DNA from: Cordia subcordata
Lineage: Eukaryota; Streptophyta; Magnoliopsida; Boraginales; Cordiaceae
Direction: 5' to 3'
Length of the DNA stretch: 64,000 bases
Assembly (NCBI GenBank): GCA_028554755.1
Contig: JAPTOF010000017.1
Coordinates: forward strand, 12,051,501-12,115,500
In this document: in pieces, positions 1-11,206 of the stretch
Layout: every line of letters starts with the position of its first letter
Position numbering within the stretch: the stretch's first letter is position 1
Notes under the pieces: generated by a model
The model's database searches: none
What the model saw: the letters and a program-made list of their open reading frames with translations, nothing else
What the model was told of the DNA's origin: nothing
Made by a program: the position numbers and the translations under genes

Positions 1-21
1 AAGAACTATTAACACAAAAAG

Positions 22-22
<1 letters not shown>

Positions 23-57
<35 letters not shown>
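23..57. repeat. (AT)n microsatellite
   Basis: An uninterrupted run of about 17 AT units near the left edge, inside the predicted first intron of the minus-strand gene. Confidence 0.9.
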
Positions 58-63
<6 letters not shown>

Positions 64-99
64 CTAACGGATTTTAAAAAAAAAAAAAGAAAAATTTAC

Positions 100-412
100 C
101 TAGAGGATTATCTTCCTGAGAAGAGAAATCTTCAATGTCATCATCAAGATTAGAACAATCCTCTCGGGCCACGCCTTTCTGGGCCGGCAATGTGGGCCCA
201 CGCCGGAGGCGTTTAAGGGCCCGAGGCGGGTCCAGAGCTGATGAATCATGGTCCAAACCCGAAGGAGATTCGAAATCATCGTCTTCGTCTTGTTGCACGG
301 CTGATGAAGACCGCTGAGGCTGTGCATTAAACGGGTCCGGGTCGGGCCGGGCCTCCGAGTCCAGATCGAAATCTAGGCCTAATGAGAAGGACGGAGGCTC
401 CAAATCTGCCAT
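100..412 (-). CDS. First exon of an unrecognised acidic protein (3' part outside window)
   Basis: The exon begins at ATG 412 and ends at a donor (exon G at 100, GT at 99-98), giving 104 codons plus one base. The rest of the gene lies beyond the left edge. The peptide starts MADLEPPSFSLGLDFD and is rich in Asp, Glu, Ser and Pro, with one basic patch (ALKRLRRG) that could be a nuclear-localisation signal. No known domain is visible. ATG 412 was preferred over an upstream in-frame extension to 691, because that extension reads through microsatellite and promoter-like DNA and a TATA-like run lies at 556-568. The similarity I sense to uncharacterised plant proteins beginning 'EPPSFSLG' is memory only, so no function is proposed. 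Confidence 0.7.
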
Positions 413-427
413 GGCGAGGTAGGGCGT

Positions 428-466
428 TGAGAGAGAGAGAGAGAGTGTGTGTGTGTGTGTGTGTGT
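428..466. repeat. Compound (GA)n(GT)n microsatellite in the leader of the left-edge gene
   Basis: About nine GA units are followed by about ten GT units. On the gene strand this reads (CA)n(CT)n, just upstream of ATG 412 and downstream of the TATA-like motif, so it lies in the predicted 5' UTR. CT-rich leaders are common in plant genes. Confidence 0.85.
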
Positions 467-555
467 TGGGTTTTTGAAATGTGAAGTGGAGGGAGGGAAG
501 AGGCGAAAATTTGTTTTGCGCCAAAAAAAGAAAAAGGATTTTGTGTGGGGGAAGC

Positions 556-568
556 TATTTATATATAT
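556..568 (-). promoter_or_regulatory. TATA-like element of the left-edge gene
   Basis: The minus strand reads ATATATATAAATA, 145-155 bp upstream of ATG 412. This is a reasonable core-promoter position with a leader of about 115 nt. Called from position and sequence only. Confidence 0.45.
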
Positions 569-867
569 CGCGCTCATTTGCCATTGTTTTTGCTGGGTGA
601 GCAGAGAGAGGAAAGTGGAGTAGAAGGTGGTATGGTTGGCGCAACGACCAGATAGCCCTATCGAAAATACGGATGTTTTTAACGAGTGCAAAGTGCAATG
701 TTATACTCGTTGGTATTAGATTCGTTATTTTATTGATGTGAAATTTTTTTATTTTTTATTATTTTTACATTAAATTTGTCATTTTTAGTAATTTCTTATT
801 TCAAGAGTTTAATTATATTTAATGTGAAAGTGATTAATAATGGTAAATTTTCATACGCTTGAGTTAA

Positions 868-1100
868 AGGGTGTTTGGCTTTGCTTTTTTTTTTAAGCTG
901 CTTATAAGCAATAACTTCATTAAAATGACTAAAAAAGATATCTCAATAATCAAGGGGTAATTTTTTAAGTTTTTAAGTGTCATAAATGTAATTTTATTTG
1001 GTCAATTCTCATTGCATATAAGCATTCAAAAAGTGTTGGGGATGGTGTTCTTTTTTATAAGCTAACTTTGGTTGCTTATAAGCACTTCTAAACACCCTCT
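868..1100. mobile_element. Tourist-like MITE, family B copy 1
   Basis: The left end reads AGGGTGTTTGGCTTTGCTT and the right end is its near inverse, ...CTAAACACCCTCT. TAA lies immediately outside each end (865-867 and 1101-1103). Both ends also carry GCTTATAAGCA. Non-coding. TIRs and the 3-bp TAA duplication fit PIF/Harbinger-derived MITEs. Confidence 0.65.
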
Positions 1101-1518
1101 TAAATAATTTTGACCAATGTAACATTGCATTAATTGGAAAAATCAATGGGAAAAAGAATCAGTAGCTAATATAAAGTCAAATAATTAACTGCTCATGGTT
1201 ACAAATATTTTTAATTAAATCTCTACCATTGAAAATTTATAATTTAATAATAACTAAAATTTTATAGTGAAGCCAAACAGATTCTTTAATGTCTTACTGT
1301 AATTTTATAGCACTCACATTTGGTCCATTAAAATGTTAGAAATCTTATTCTTTCCATTGCTCAAATTTTTTTTTTTTTAAATGGGATTTTCTTTCTTAAC
1401 GCGATACTTGAAATGAATATCTATTGAGCAAATACTTTGAGAAAATGCCCATGTTATTTCATGCTTACACTCAAGCCCACTACTGTCACCGAGACTACTT
1501 ACGAGTATTCTCCATCCA

Positions 1519-1842
1519 ACACCACTAAACTCACCGGAGTCTTGTGGGCCTGAGTCCACGTATAATCCTACAGCCAAGCCCACAGTTTCAAGAAAATAAA
1601 ATTTCAAACGCTCTAAATTAAAGATTTTGGAAAAATCATTTTTACATCATGTGTGAATCTGTTTTTTACCCCTTTTTTTTTTTTCTAAAAGATGTCATAT
1701 AGATTAATCCAATATTATCGTCAATATAACTCAAAATTTAATGCCTAAAATACAATGCCAAACAATTAATAGATTTTTTGTTCACCACTAAACTCACCGG
1801 AGTCTTGTGGGCCAGAGTCCTCGTATAATCCTACGGTTAAGG
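1519..1842 (+). repeat. Pair of ~60-bp direct repeats about 265 bp apart
   Basis: CACCACTAAACTCACCGGAG and the following ~40 bases occur at about 1519 and again at about 1784 with a few substitutions. Neither copy is in a gene. They may be fragments of one older insertion. Confidence 0.7.
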
Positions 1843-3059
1843 CTTACTTGATTTTGCTCAAGGTGTTCATTAGCACACTTGGATCCACTCGTATCAATTT
1901 AATATTGTGAGAAAATTTTAATAATAATTAACTATTCATATACAAAATTATACATAATTTCAATTAATTAATTCAAATAATTCCCTACTATTAGATATCC
2001 TCGCAATATATTATTTGATATAAAAAGTCTAAATCTTCTCATAACACTGGTAAAGTTCGTATTCTCCTAACGTAAGACCACTTCTAGCTAGGATCAGCTT
2101 AATTAATTATGTCACCAATCAGGAACCATCTCTTGACATATTGAAAGCTTGAAACTGTCCGATATGGGTCACATTGACGTACCATCGGCCCCATGTTACC
2201 TCACACCATTAGTAATGTAATTAGTAATAAGAAACTGGGTCAATTTCATCTGATTTTCACTCAGTTGTAGAATAATCATATATAATAGGAACCACGAACA
2301 CGAGTCGTATTAGTTATTCATCGATTCTTTTCTTTATTCTAAATAACGAGAGTTTCGTTTATCTGTTTTTACCTACATTGTAAGAATCAGTAAATGCCAA
2401 GTCTTAAAAAATGAATGTGACGTACATTATGATTTTAAAATATAAATATACTCAACAACAAATATCTTAGAGTTGGAATCGGATGCGACTTAGGAATTGG
2501 GTTTGATATCAATCTCTTACTCAAGCTACTATGAGTTAAGCGCCTTGACTTGGTGGTTGGTTGTGTTGCCGGTCCTCGGTTGAATTCTACCGAATGTCTG
2601 ATAATCGAATTTCGCTAATTAAGTTTCTCTCTTAAAAAAAAATATCTAGATTTCCCGTTTGATATATATCATTACCGTCTATTGGCTTAAAAAAAAAAAA
2701 AAAATTCCCTGCCCATCTTTTGGTGACTCTGAAGTTTGAACATTTCTGTTGCCACTTGCCACGTTCTGCTCTGCATACTGCAGAGATTTCGTATAGACTA
2801 TGTACAGTGAACCAACTTCATAATGCCATTAAAAGCTATCACAATCGTGCACCCAATAACAAAATCTTCTGCATTACACTCGTCATTGCATATAAAGAAA
2901 CCATAAAGTTATATTACAAAAATTTATTCAAAATTAGTATATCAAAGATCAAACTAGTTATAATTCCATGCAGCAATTGTTGCAATCACAAGAATTTTAC
3001 AAAATTATCAATATTCTTAAAAACGAAGGAAAATTTCATGAGATCATTGTGATACAGGG

Positions 3060-3215
3060 AAACTAGCTCATCTCTAGATTTATTTACACGGACACAAAAT
3101 TCTTTGACCACCAACATATTTTTCTTAACCCCCACACAAGAACAAATTTCGTGATAATGGGATTCGAACTTAAATTATGGTTCTATTTGAGCTACTTACT
3201 CATCCCGTACGCCAC
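3060..3215 (-). mobile_element. Candidate tRNA-derived SINE fragment
   Basis: On the minus strand a B-box-like GTTCGAATCCC (3159-3169) follows a box-A-like GTAGCTCAAATAG (about 3183-3195) at roughly tRNA spacing. Flanking sequence is not tRNA-like and no cloverleaf can be drawn, so a degenerate SINE is likelier than a tRNA gene. Ends are approximate and no target duplication was found. Confidence 0.35.
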
Positions 3216-3368
3216 AAGAAAATTGGATCTTAGAGCTCAATATGTCGGCATCGAACCAAAAAGATTCTTATACACAGACTAAAATCTACAAACTTTCACT
3301 ACTATCCTGTACAAGAAGAAAAAGAACAAAAACACACACACACACACAGAAAAAGAAAAAAAAAACTC

Positions 3369-3800
3369 TTAATTGACATCAGCTTCAGGTATGCTTTGCA
3401 GAGCAGGTCTCCATGATCTCTGATGGGTGTCAAACTTATCAGCAGCATTCATCATCTGTGCGAGCACCTGCTGAATAGATAAGCCCTCAAGATCAGCCCT
3501 GCTTATAAGCTCCTCCAACTGCTTCTTAGTGATCTTGATCTTCACCTCCGTGGCTGCTGTAGTGTTTGAACCAAAAGGACAACACTTGAGCTTCTTCTTC
3601 TTAGCAATAAGCCCTTCTTCTTCTTCTTTTTCTCCATTCATGGCCTTGCCATAGCCATAGTCACAGGAGCTTTCATGATGAGGATGATGAGGGCTAATTT
3701 TAGCAGTAGTTTTTGGAAACAATACTGTTTCAGACGTGGCTGAGCTCCAATCTTCACCACCCCAACGCATGGATGACTCTTTCTTGATGCAATTACCCAT
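3369..3800 (-). CDS. Small PADRE (DUF4228)-like protein, N-myristoylation signal
   Basis: A single-exon 143-aa protein from ATG 3800 to TAA 3371-3369. It begins MGNC, so Gly2 is a likely N-myristoylation site and Cys4 a palmitoylation site, implying membrane anchoring. The middle is low complexity, with His/Pro, EKEEEEG and KKKKLK runs. The C-terminal half (about residues 87-143) carries what I recognise from plant PADRE proteins: VKIKITKKQLEEL, a short helix-rich segment, then SWRPALQSIPE at the end. The N-terminal half of full-length PADRE proteins is missing, which matches a known short subgroup in Arabidopsis. These genes often respond to stress, but the biochemical role is unknown. Family call fairly confident, function not. 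Confidence 0.75.
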   Translation of the reverse strand: MGNCIKKESSMRWGGEDWSSATSETVLFPKTTAKISPHHPHHESSCDYGYGKAMNGEKEEEEGLIAKKKKLKCCPFGSNTTAATEVKIKITKKQLEELISRADLEGLSIQQVLAQMMNAADKFDTHQRSWRPALQSIPEADVN

Positions 3801-4402
3801 AAATTTTATCTCTCTTGTATCTAAATTTTGTGATACCAGTGTAGGAGATCGGTGAGACTTTCTCGGACTCTATGCAATTTTCTATTTTCAGAAATGAACT
3901 GAATTACCTTGAAATATGTATTAAATTGAAATTATTTTGCGAAAGCGTTTAGCTCCTCCTCTCCGGACAAAATCAAGAACTGCAGGAGAAGACTATTTTC
4001 CTATCTTTGGCTTTTGAGAGAAAATTTTAAACCTACTCAGGATTTAAATAGAGAGAATGGACTTTTTAAGTGTTATTTGTAGAATTGAATACAAAGCAAG
4101 GTTTTGATAATGCAGAGAGATGTGAAATATATAGGGAAGGGGGGGGGGTGTTACTGTTATGGGGGTAGTGGGCAATGATAGTTGGTAGTGGGTCAAAAAC
4201 ACAAGCATGAAAGGTTGCCACGAGGGATGGCAAGGGGATGTCCTACTTGGCAGGTGATGGAGGGTTTGACCTCATCCTGTGGGACCCATTCAGCCCACCA
4301 GCCTAGATCGATTTGGCCTTAGCAGCTCCATGCATGTTTTGTTGGTGATGCCACCGCCGCTACTTCTTGAAGTTAAGTGGCGGCTCAGCCTTGGCTAATT
4401 TA

Positions 4403-4511
4403 GAGGGTGTTTGGCTTTGCTTATTTTGGGTGTTTATATAAACACTTAAAAAAAAAAAAAGCACTTATTTAAATGTTTACAAACACCAAATAAATAAAGT
4501 CAAAAAGCCTC
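4403..4511. mobile_element. Tourist-like MITE, family B copy 2
   Basis: It starts GAGGGTGTTTGGCTTTGCTT and ends in the partly decayed inverse AAAAAGCCTC. TTA flanks both ends (4400-4402 and 4512-4514). About 109 bp with an internal hairpin around GTGTTTATATAAACAC. Confidence 0.6.
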
Positions 4512-6966
4512 TTACTCTTCCAAATTGAAAGACTCGTCCATTTTCCAAAAATTATATAAAGAAATTTTAAAATCAATTTAAATGGACCCTGACTGTTCTA
4601 AGCTTGCATTATGCATAGAGTTGAAAAGTGATCAACCCAAGGCATGTTATATACAAACTTACTTTGAATATTTTCATTCTGATTTTATAATTGAAGATTT
4701 CCTATACTTCAAACGTAAATTATACAAAAGTTTCTAATATAATAAATTGAACATTAATCTAGTTTCATTCTTATATTTGCTATTAATATTATCGAATACG
4801 TCGTCTTTTATGATTCAGACTAATCTTTCAATTTCAACTACATACTATTTTTCATAAGATTGATAGAAATGTCATAATTTTCATTACTAAATAGTTTCTT
4901 TTCATTAGAGATTACTTTAGAATATTTTAAATGTGAAAACCAAGTAATCTTTTTAAAAAAAAATTAAAAATGTAAAAATAATTTTACGGAAAAAATGGAA
5001 AAACCGAAAAAGCAATGAAGTTCAGTATGATGAGCCGACGTTTAGCCGAGCTGAAAAATGAGCCAAATAAGATGAAACTTTATAGGTGTGAAAAGAGATT
5101 GGCGTGGAATCTTAGATATAAGCCCGCAAGTGTGAACACGACCACCCAAATGGAATCCTGAGACCTCTTGGAAACTCACGTGAGGCACCTCTGTTATTTA
5201 ATTGATTTTTGGTCTTTTAAGCAGCTTCATAAAAGTAGCTTAACCCCTGAATTTAACAATGCTTATCCTATCAGTATGTGAACCTTGTGTAGTCAAAGGA
5301 ATCAACATCTCTAGACATCAATATATTACCTCTTCATAAAAAAAAATCACATCTAAGAAAAGCTTGAAGGTGATGGTGAGGGAATCTCTCGTTTATACAC
5401 TACTATTGTTGCATTTTTTTTTCTTAAAAGTTAAAAATTAGACGCGGTTCAAAAAAAGGTAACAAACAACTTTTTCTAAATAAAAACTTGGAGCGTCTCA
5501 TGCATTTTACTTTAACTTTGAGAAATAAAATGCTACAACAGGAGCTCTAGTGGAACAAAAGGGTACGAGAGGTGACATCTATCCATCTCTATATGCACAT
5601 AGAGACACCTTGTTGGAAGCATAGAAATTTAGAATTCTCACGTGCATTTTACTTCTTATATTAAATTTTGAACAAGTAATTAATATTGCCATTAGAGCTC
5701 AAAGATCACAAAAGTTTGCGAAACCTACACTCCTAAATCATGTCTAAAGACTTCAATATCTGGATTTACATTTGTTTATGTTACTATACGGTTATAAGAA
5801 TACCAAAAGTGACGATGTAATAATATTTTTATTTAACTTTTACATTTAAATTCAACTAGTTTTATTGTAAACATATCATTATTTATTATATTAGTATTTT
5901 GATTACTAGAAAACTGTTGATTAATAATAGAAAATTTTGTCAATAAATGAGATCGAATTACAAATTAATGATTAAGAACGTCTGTTTTTAAATTGCTCGT
6001 CATCAATGATATATATTGGTCCACCATTTACATGCGCATATAGTATAAGACTAAAAAGTTGGGGGTTATCATTTCGTTTTTGGTGTTAGGAGCATATAAA
6101 ACTTAAAAGTGGTTCGCTTTTGGGATGGGTTGTTGTGGGGAGTCTATAATATTAAGTTGGTTCCTACTCCAGCATGACAATGACAAATCCTAAAATCCAC
6201 CAAATTTTTGCCATTATCATCATCATCCCATGTGCCCCTTTGCGACATCTTACGTTATACTTCCCTCAATTCACACAACACCCACCTCTGCTGTCTGCTT
6301 TCAAGTGTTGCAACCTATTTCCTTTTTTTTTTTTTTTGGTAAGTAAATGATTTATTTAAACATTAAAGGAATTATAAAAATATATTTATTCATAACGACA
6401 TGATATTATGAAAAAATATTACACTGATTGCGAATCTATATACAGATAAGCTAAAACTTTTGCAGTCAATTTAGCACGAGCTAAAGAATTTTCACTTAAG
6501 CATGTTTATAGGGAAGTTAGTAGAAGTGCAGATTCAACGGCCAATTTTGGTTTGCCGTTCTTGTTTGGAGTGCATTTGATCAATGAACCACTAGAGAAGA
6601 TTAGCCAATTCCTGGAGAGGATTTAAGGGGAGTGTCATCTCATAAAATTTTTTCTTTGTAATCGGACCTTACCTCCTTAAAAAAAGAAATTGCAATCACC
6701 GCAGCTAATATATCATTGTTCAAATTAAAGATCAAAAGAGTTAAATCTTATAATAAAATAATACATGAAGTCCTCATCATTTTGGTATGTGATCTTTTCT
6801 GTATTTGGTTTAATTATAAATCTAGTACCTAACTTTAATTTTAAGTGAATAATACAAAGCCCAAGATATTTAATTTCTACGGTTGACCATATACCTAAAA
6901 TATCATTTATGTAAAGTCAAGGCAAACGGTCATGATAAATTTGGTGGTGTTATTTTCTGAGCATTG

Positions 6967-6967
<1 letters not shown>

Positions 6968-6998
<31 letters not shown>
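6968..6998. repeat. (TA)n microsatellite
   Basis: About fifteen uninterrupted TA units in gene-free DNA. Confidence 0.85.
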
Positions 6999-7001
<3 letters not shown>

Positions 7002-7620
7002 TCTTTATTAAAAGTTTGATACTTAATATATAAATTGTTATCATATAAAATATATTGATCAAGAACCGAAGGCATGATAGAAAAAACTATTCTATTTCTC
7101 CAAAGTGGACTACTTAATTGGATATTTGCTGTAGAGCAAGTAACTAAAAGACTTGTAGAACAAAATGACCATTCCTAACAATAATAAGTGTTCTGGTTAT
7201 GGAACTACTGCTCCTTGCGCTTGGTAGTTGGCTTTGATCTCAGAACTTTGACCAAACTGTTTTCACATTATACGAGTACATATATAATATATACTTCCTG
7301 TGTTGCCTATAATAATCCTTGATTAGGTGCATCATAGTTATGTTTATTGATTCCTACAAAAGGTCTAAGGACATTTTACGTTATTGTAAAAGAAATGTTG
7401 CATATTTCGAGAATTGATCATGAGTGTTCTCGCAATCAGACCGCTAAAAATAACCCGAACCAACAATAATTGCGACTTAGACAGCAACGAAAGTATAATT
7501 ATTGTACGAATTATTTGAACAACTGTGAGATAAAATCAGTTAATGATTAGTCGTATCTAATGTTTTTAGCCGAAATACAGTAGAGATCCTGCTGTCGCAA
7601 TTATTTGCTCAATGACCCCT

Positions 7621-7657
7621 GAAAAGGAAAAGGAAAAGGAAAAAAGAAAAAGAAAGC
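7621..7657 (+). repeat. Polypurine GAAAAG-type repeat
   Basis: Four GGAAAA-type units grade into A/G-only sequence. A simple polypurine tract with no gene context. Confidence 0.75.
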
Positions 7658-9910
7658 TAAAAGAATTTATAATAATTGGATTTTAGTCAAAAGACCGATA
7701 AATTGCCTTGGAGAATATTTCAAATGATTTCGAGTTTTTTTCAACGCATCGATCAATGATAGACGCAAGAAGCTAAGCTGGAAAACGAAGAAACTTTACT
7801 CGTATTATCATACGTCCAGCACATGCAGTATGTGCTCCCTCCAAGTCGAATCTTGTGAAATTTGCAATTTGAATTCCAATATTCATCCCTCGACAAGAAA
7901 AAGGTCCCTTCTTTATTTGTCAATTCTTGGCTCGAAGGAGTCAAGACCTCACTTGGCAATTGGCAATGCCGTGACGTAGACCGCAAAGGTACGTGCATAG
8001 AAAGGCTAATAATAGATGTGTTGACTCAGCAAAATACGATTTAATTTAGATATTAGGTCATTATTTGAGTTTCGGGACATCTGCAAAGTCTTTTGGATGA
8101 AAATAACAAAACGACGACCCCACATAAAAGGATTATTGAATAACTGTTCTTGACTTCCATTAAGAGAGAAAAAGAAAAAAAAAAAACACTAAAGGTAGCA
8201 CATAAGTTTTCCAATAACATTATGAGACAGATTTCACCATAATAAAATATCGGATATCATAATAGTGGGTTATTCAATTGAACAAGCAATGGTATAAATT
8301 ATTTTACCATTACTTAATGCATAACGTAATTATAATAGTTAGGGGTTTTAATGTCATAAAATTAATTATACGAGAATAGAGAAGTGTACAAGTTGGACCA
8401 CGGAGTTTACCTAAATGCTTAGTTGAATAATACATACATACGTGCATGTTAGACCCATTACCTTGGACACCTATAGCTAATTATGGATTTGCTTGCCACG
8501 TTTGAAGGTCCTATGTATATCTTTAATTCTTGTTAGGCTGCTATGGACCCCGTCATTTTTGCTTCTCATGGTAAACAAGGACGTGCTATAAAATTAATTA
8601 AAATCTCTTCTCTGCATGGGCAACTACAAATTATATCTGATCACGCATCACTTGTCTTAGAAAAGTATCGCCTAGGATTCAAACAAATGACTTGAAATTA
8701 ATGTCTATTAACTATGATGATTAAATTAATTACTACATATCTTCATCCTTAATTTCTGATGTTTATTCATCATTCTAGAAGCCAAAAAGTATTACAACTG
8801 GGATGTATTCCAAAACATTGGCAAACATTCTTGTGCGTGATGCTCGTGTGTCTTGATATCAAAGTTTTTCATCTTATTACGCATCTTCAAATGGAAGTCA
8901 AGGATCAAAAATTATTATTTCCAACTCCAAGTTGTTAGTTTAGGAATAATGAGTGTCGGATATGCGTAGGAGATTTACTCACGTCTTGATATAAATTTTT
9001 TCACAACCAATTTAGACATAAATTTCAAGGTGATATATTATACAATTCGATCCTTGTAACATGAGTGAATCTAAAAAATGTTTTCAACATTCTGTTTTTC
9101 CTCAAAAGTTGCCAAAGGAACCAAAGGAAAATAAAGAAAATACACGTCAGTAAGCTTCGTTTCTTTTTTCTTTTTTCGTTTTTCTTTTTAATACAAGGGA
9201 AAACTTAATTGGCGGAATCCAACCACCAATTACTAAACTTTGAGCAGAACAACCAACTCCGCAATCCAACCACCAGCTAAGTTTGGGTACTCAATGCACA
9301 ATAAGGATGGGAATCAAGGCCGGTTCTTGAACCCTATCATCCAACTTCAGTTCAGTAAGCATTGGTGTGCCAAACGGCTTGAAACTAAGTTGTAGTAAAC
9401 ATGTATCAATTATTCACTTGTTGTCTGGGTACAATTTCGAATCGTAATGAGGAAAACCGTCAGAGCAAGGGGGCTTGACAAACGTTTGAATATATTATCC
9501 ATACCGAACAGAAACAACGGGAAGGTCAAAAAGTCTCACGTAAGGCCTACCTTGTGGGATACTAAGATTCGATAATTTGCATGGCAAAAGCGCATGAATG
9601 AATGCCTGGTCAAGAAATCTAGATGTCAGATAACATTTAAGCCTGTTTGGATTAATTATTTTTAGAAAAAAACACTTCTTCTTTTTTTTTTTTTTAAAAG
9701 ATTACATTAAATTTACAATAATCATTTGATTTGGCTTGTGTATGGCTCAAGTTCATAATAGACCTGTTTTCTTCCTTCAAAGAAAAGGAAAAGTTAGACT
9801 CAAGGTCTATAAGTTAGTGGTGAAATATTTAGAACATAAGTCATGATTTATTTATGTCTTAAATTTGAATTTGTTCCATAAATAAGTGAGGGAAAAAAAG
9901 TTCTAAACCC

Positions 9911-11206
9911 GTGTTTTATCAAAAATATGTCAAACAGTCTTGTGTTTTTGAAACTCTTTATAATCCCTTTGTGATTTTTGAAACTAATCTAACATGCATC
10001 AATCTTAACTTTCTGCCAAAAACATTAATAAAAATATTTAAAAGGCAGATATACCTTTACTTTTTCTATTTTCAGACAAAGCTATCCCTAACAATAATGC
10101 ATTTTTTTTCCCTCTTTTTCTCTAAACCGTTATCGCCTTCGTCCTCCTTCCGCCCCCAACCCCCAACCCACCCTAACCAAAACCCCATCCCCATCAACGG
10201 CAACACCATCCTTTTCTCCTTGCAAACTAATACCAAACCAGATCTCTACACAATTGTTATATATAATTATTATATATAATTGTTATAAATATTGGATAAT
10301 CACCATGGCAAAATGAATATCAAAACTAAACAAGAATCTGATACTGAAAACCATCAAATACCACTAAGACAAAAACCATGACAACAATGTTTTTCTTCTC
10401 GAATTTCATGACATAATTTAGAAACTAAATTCCAAACAAAAACCCATAAAGACCAAATACGATGGCACTTGAAAACTGAGGTGGCTGGTGGAGTCCTACT
10501 TGGATATCTGCCTCATCTTTCTACGCTTCTTCAACCTCCTCATTCTCTTCTTCTTTCACTTAGCTCTCATTGTGTTGTTGTAATGAAACGATGAAGGCTG
10601 TCCTATCTTACCACCTCGGTGAATGTTGTGGCTTAATGGTGGCAAAGATGATGAGTGTTCTGGTTTAATGGTGGTAGAGATGAAAGGTGGCGAGTGTTCT
10701 AATCTAATGGTGACAGAGATGAAAGCTGTGACAAGGTGGTTGGTGGTAGAGTTGGTAGTGATGGGTGGTGGTGGTGGACGTTGATTTTTTATTTTATTTT
10801 ATTTTTTTTGTTGCAAATAAATGTCTACTTTCCCAAACAAAGGGGCATTTTGGCACAAAGCAAGTTTCCCCACCTAAAGAAAAAAGCCTAGTTACAATCT
10901 GGCAAGTGTAACACACTCAACATTAAAAATAACGAATTTTTTAATAAAAAAGGTGTGCCGCTTTGTTTCAAAACCGACGAATGAATTATAAAGAATTTAC
11001 CCTAAACAAAGGGGTATTTTGGCACAAAGCAAGTTTCCCCACCCAAAGGAAAAAGCCTAGCTACAATCTGGCGAGTGTAACACACTCAACGTTAAAAATA
11101 ACGGATTTTTTAATAAAAGGGATGTGCCGCTTTGTTTCAAAATCGACGAAGAAATTATAAAGAATTTTAAAAATGTAAGGGTATTTGATACACTTTTGAT
11201 AAAACA
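9911..11206. mobile_element. Candidate long-TIR non-autonomous element (~1.3 kb)
   Basis: The left end GTGTTTTATCAAAA (9911) matches the inverse of the right end (11193-11206). Similarity resumes further in: TCTTTATAAT...TTTTGAAAC near 9954-9984 mirrors the complement of about 11130-11160, so the inverted repeats may exceed 80 bp. The interior is non-coding, with a CCCCAACCC-rich stretch, G/T-rich short repeats (10600-10770) and a 168-bp tandem duplication. Long TIRs without a gene suggest a Mutator-like MITE. No clean target duplication was found. Confidence 0.45.
10832..11168 (+). repeat. Tandem duplication, two units of about 168 bp
   Basis: CCCAAACAAAGGGGCATTTT at 10832 recurs at about 11000 as CCCTAAACAAAGGGGTATTT. 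Similarity continues through TTGGCACAAAGCAAGTTTCC and GTGCCGCTTTGTTTCAAAA in both units with scattered substitutions. Confidence 0.85.

Larger units (their letters stand above)
413..3368. other. Intergenic spacer with MITE, duplicated 60-bp segment and SINE-like pieces
   Basis: No supported gene. It holds the promoter of the left-edge gene, a MITE at 868-1100, two ~60-bp copies of one sequence (about 1519-1575 and 1784-1842), a tRNA-like SINE candidate around 3060-3215 and AT-rich filler. Short ORFs here (such as 2720-3052) lack any family signature. Confidence 0.6.

Noticed and set aside
2520..2645. Another SINE-like stretch with GGTTGAATTCTACC and a terminal A-run
   Set aside because: The B-box match is weak, no box A is convincing and no target duplication was seen.
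9911..10279. 122-codon plus-strand frame
   Set aside because: Low-complexity Phe/Pro/Asn peptide lying inside the inverted-repeat element; no domain, splice logic or leader.
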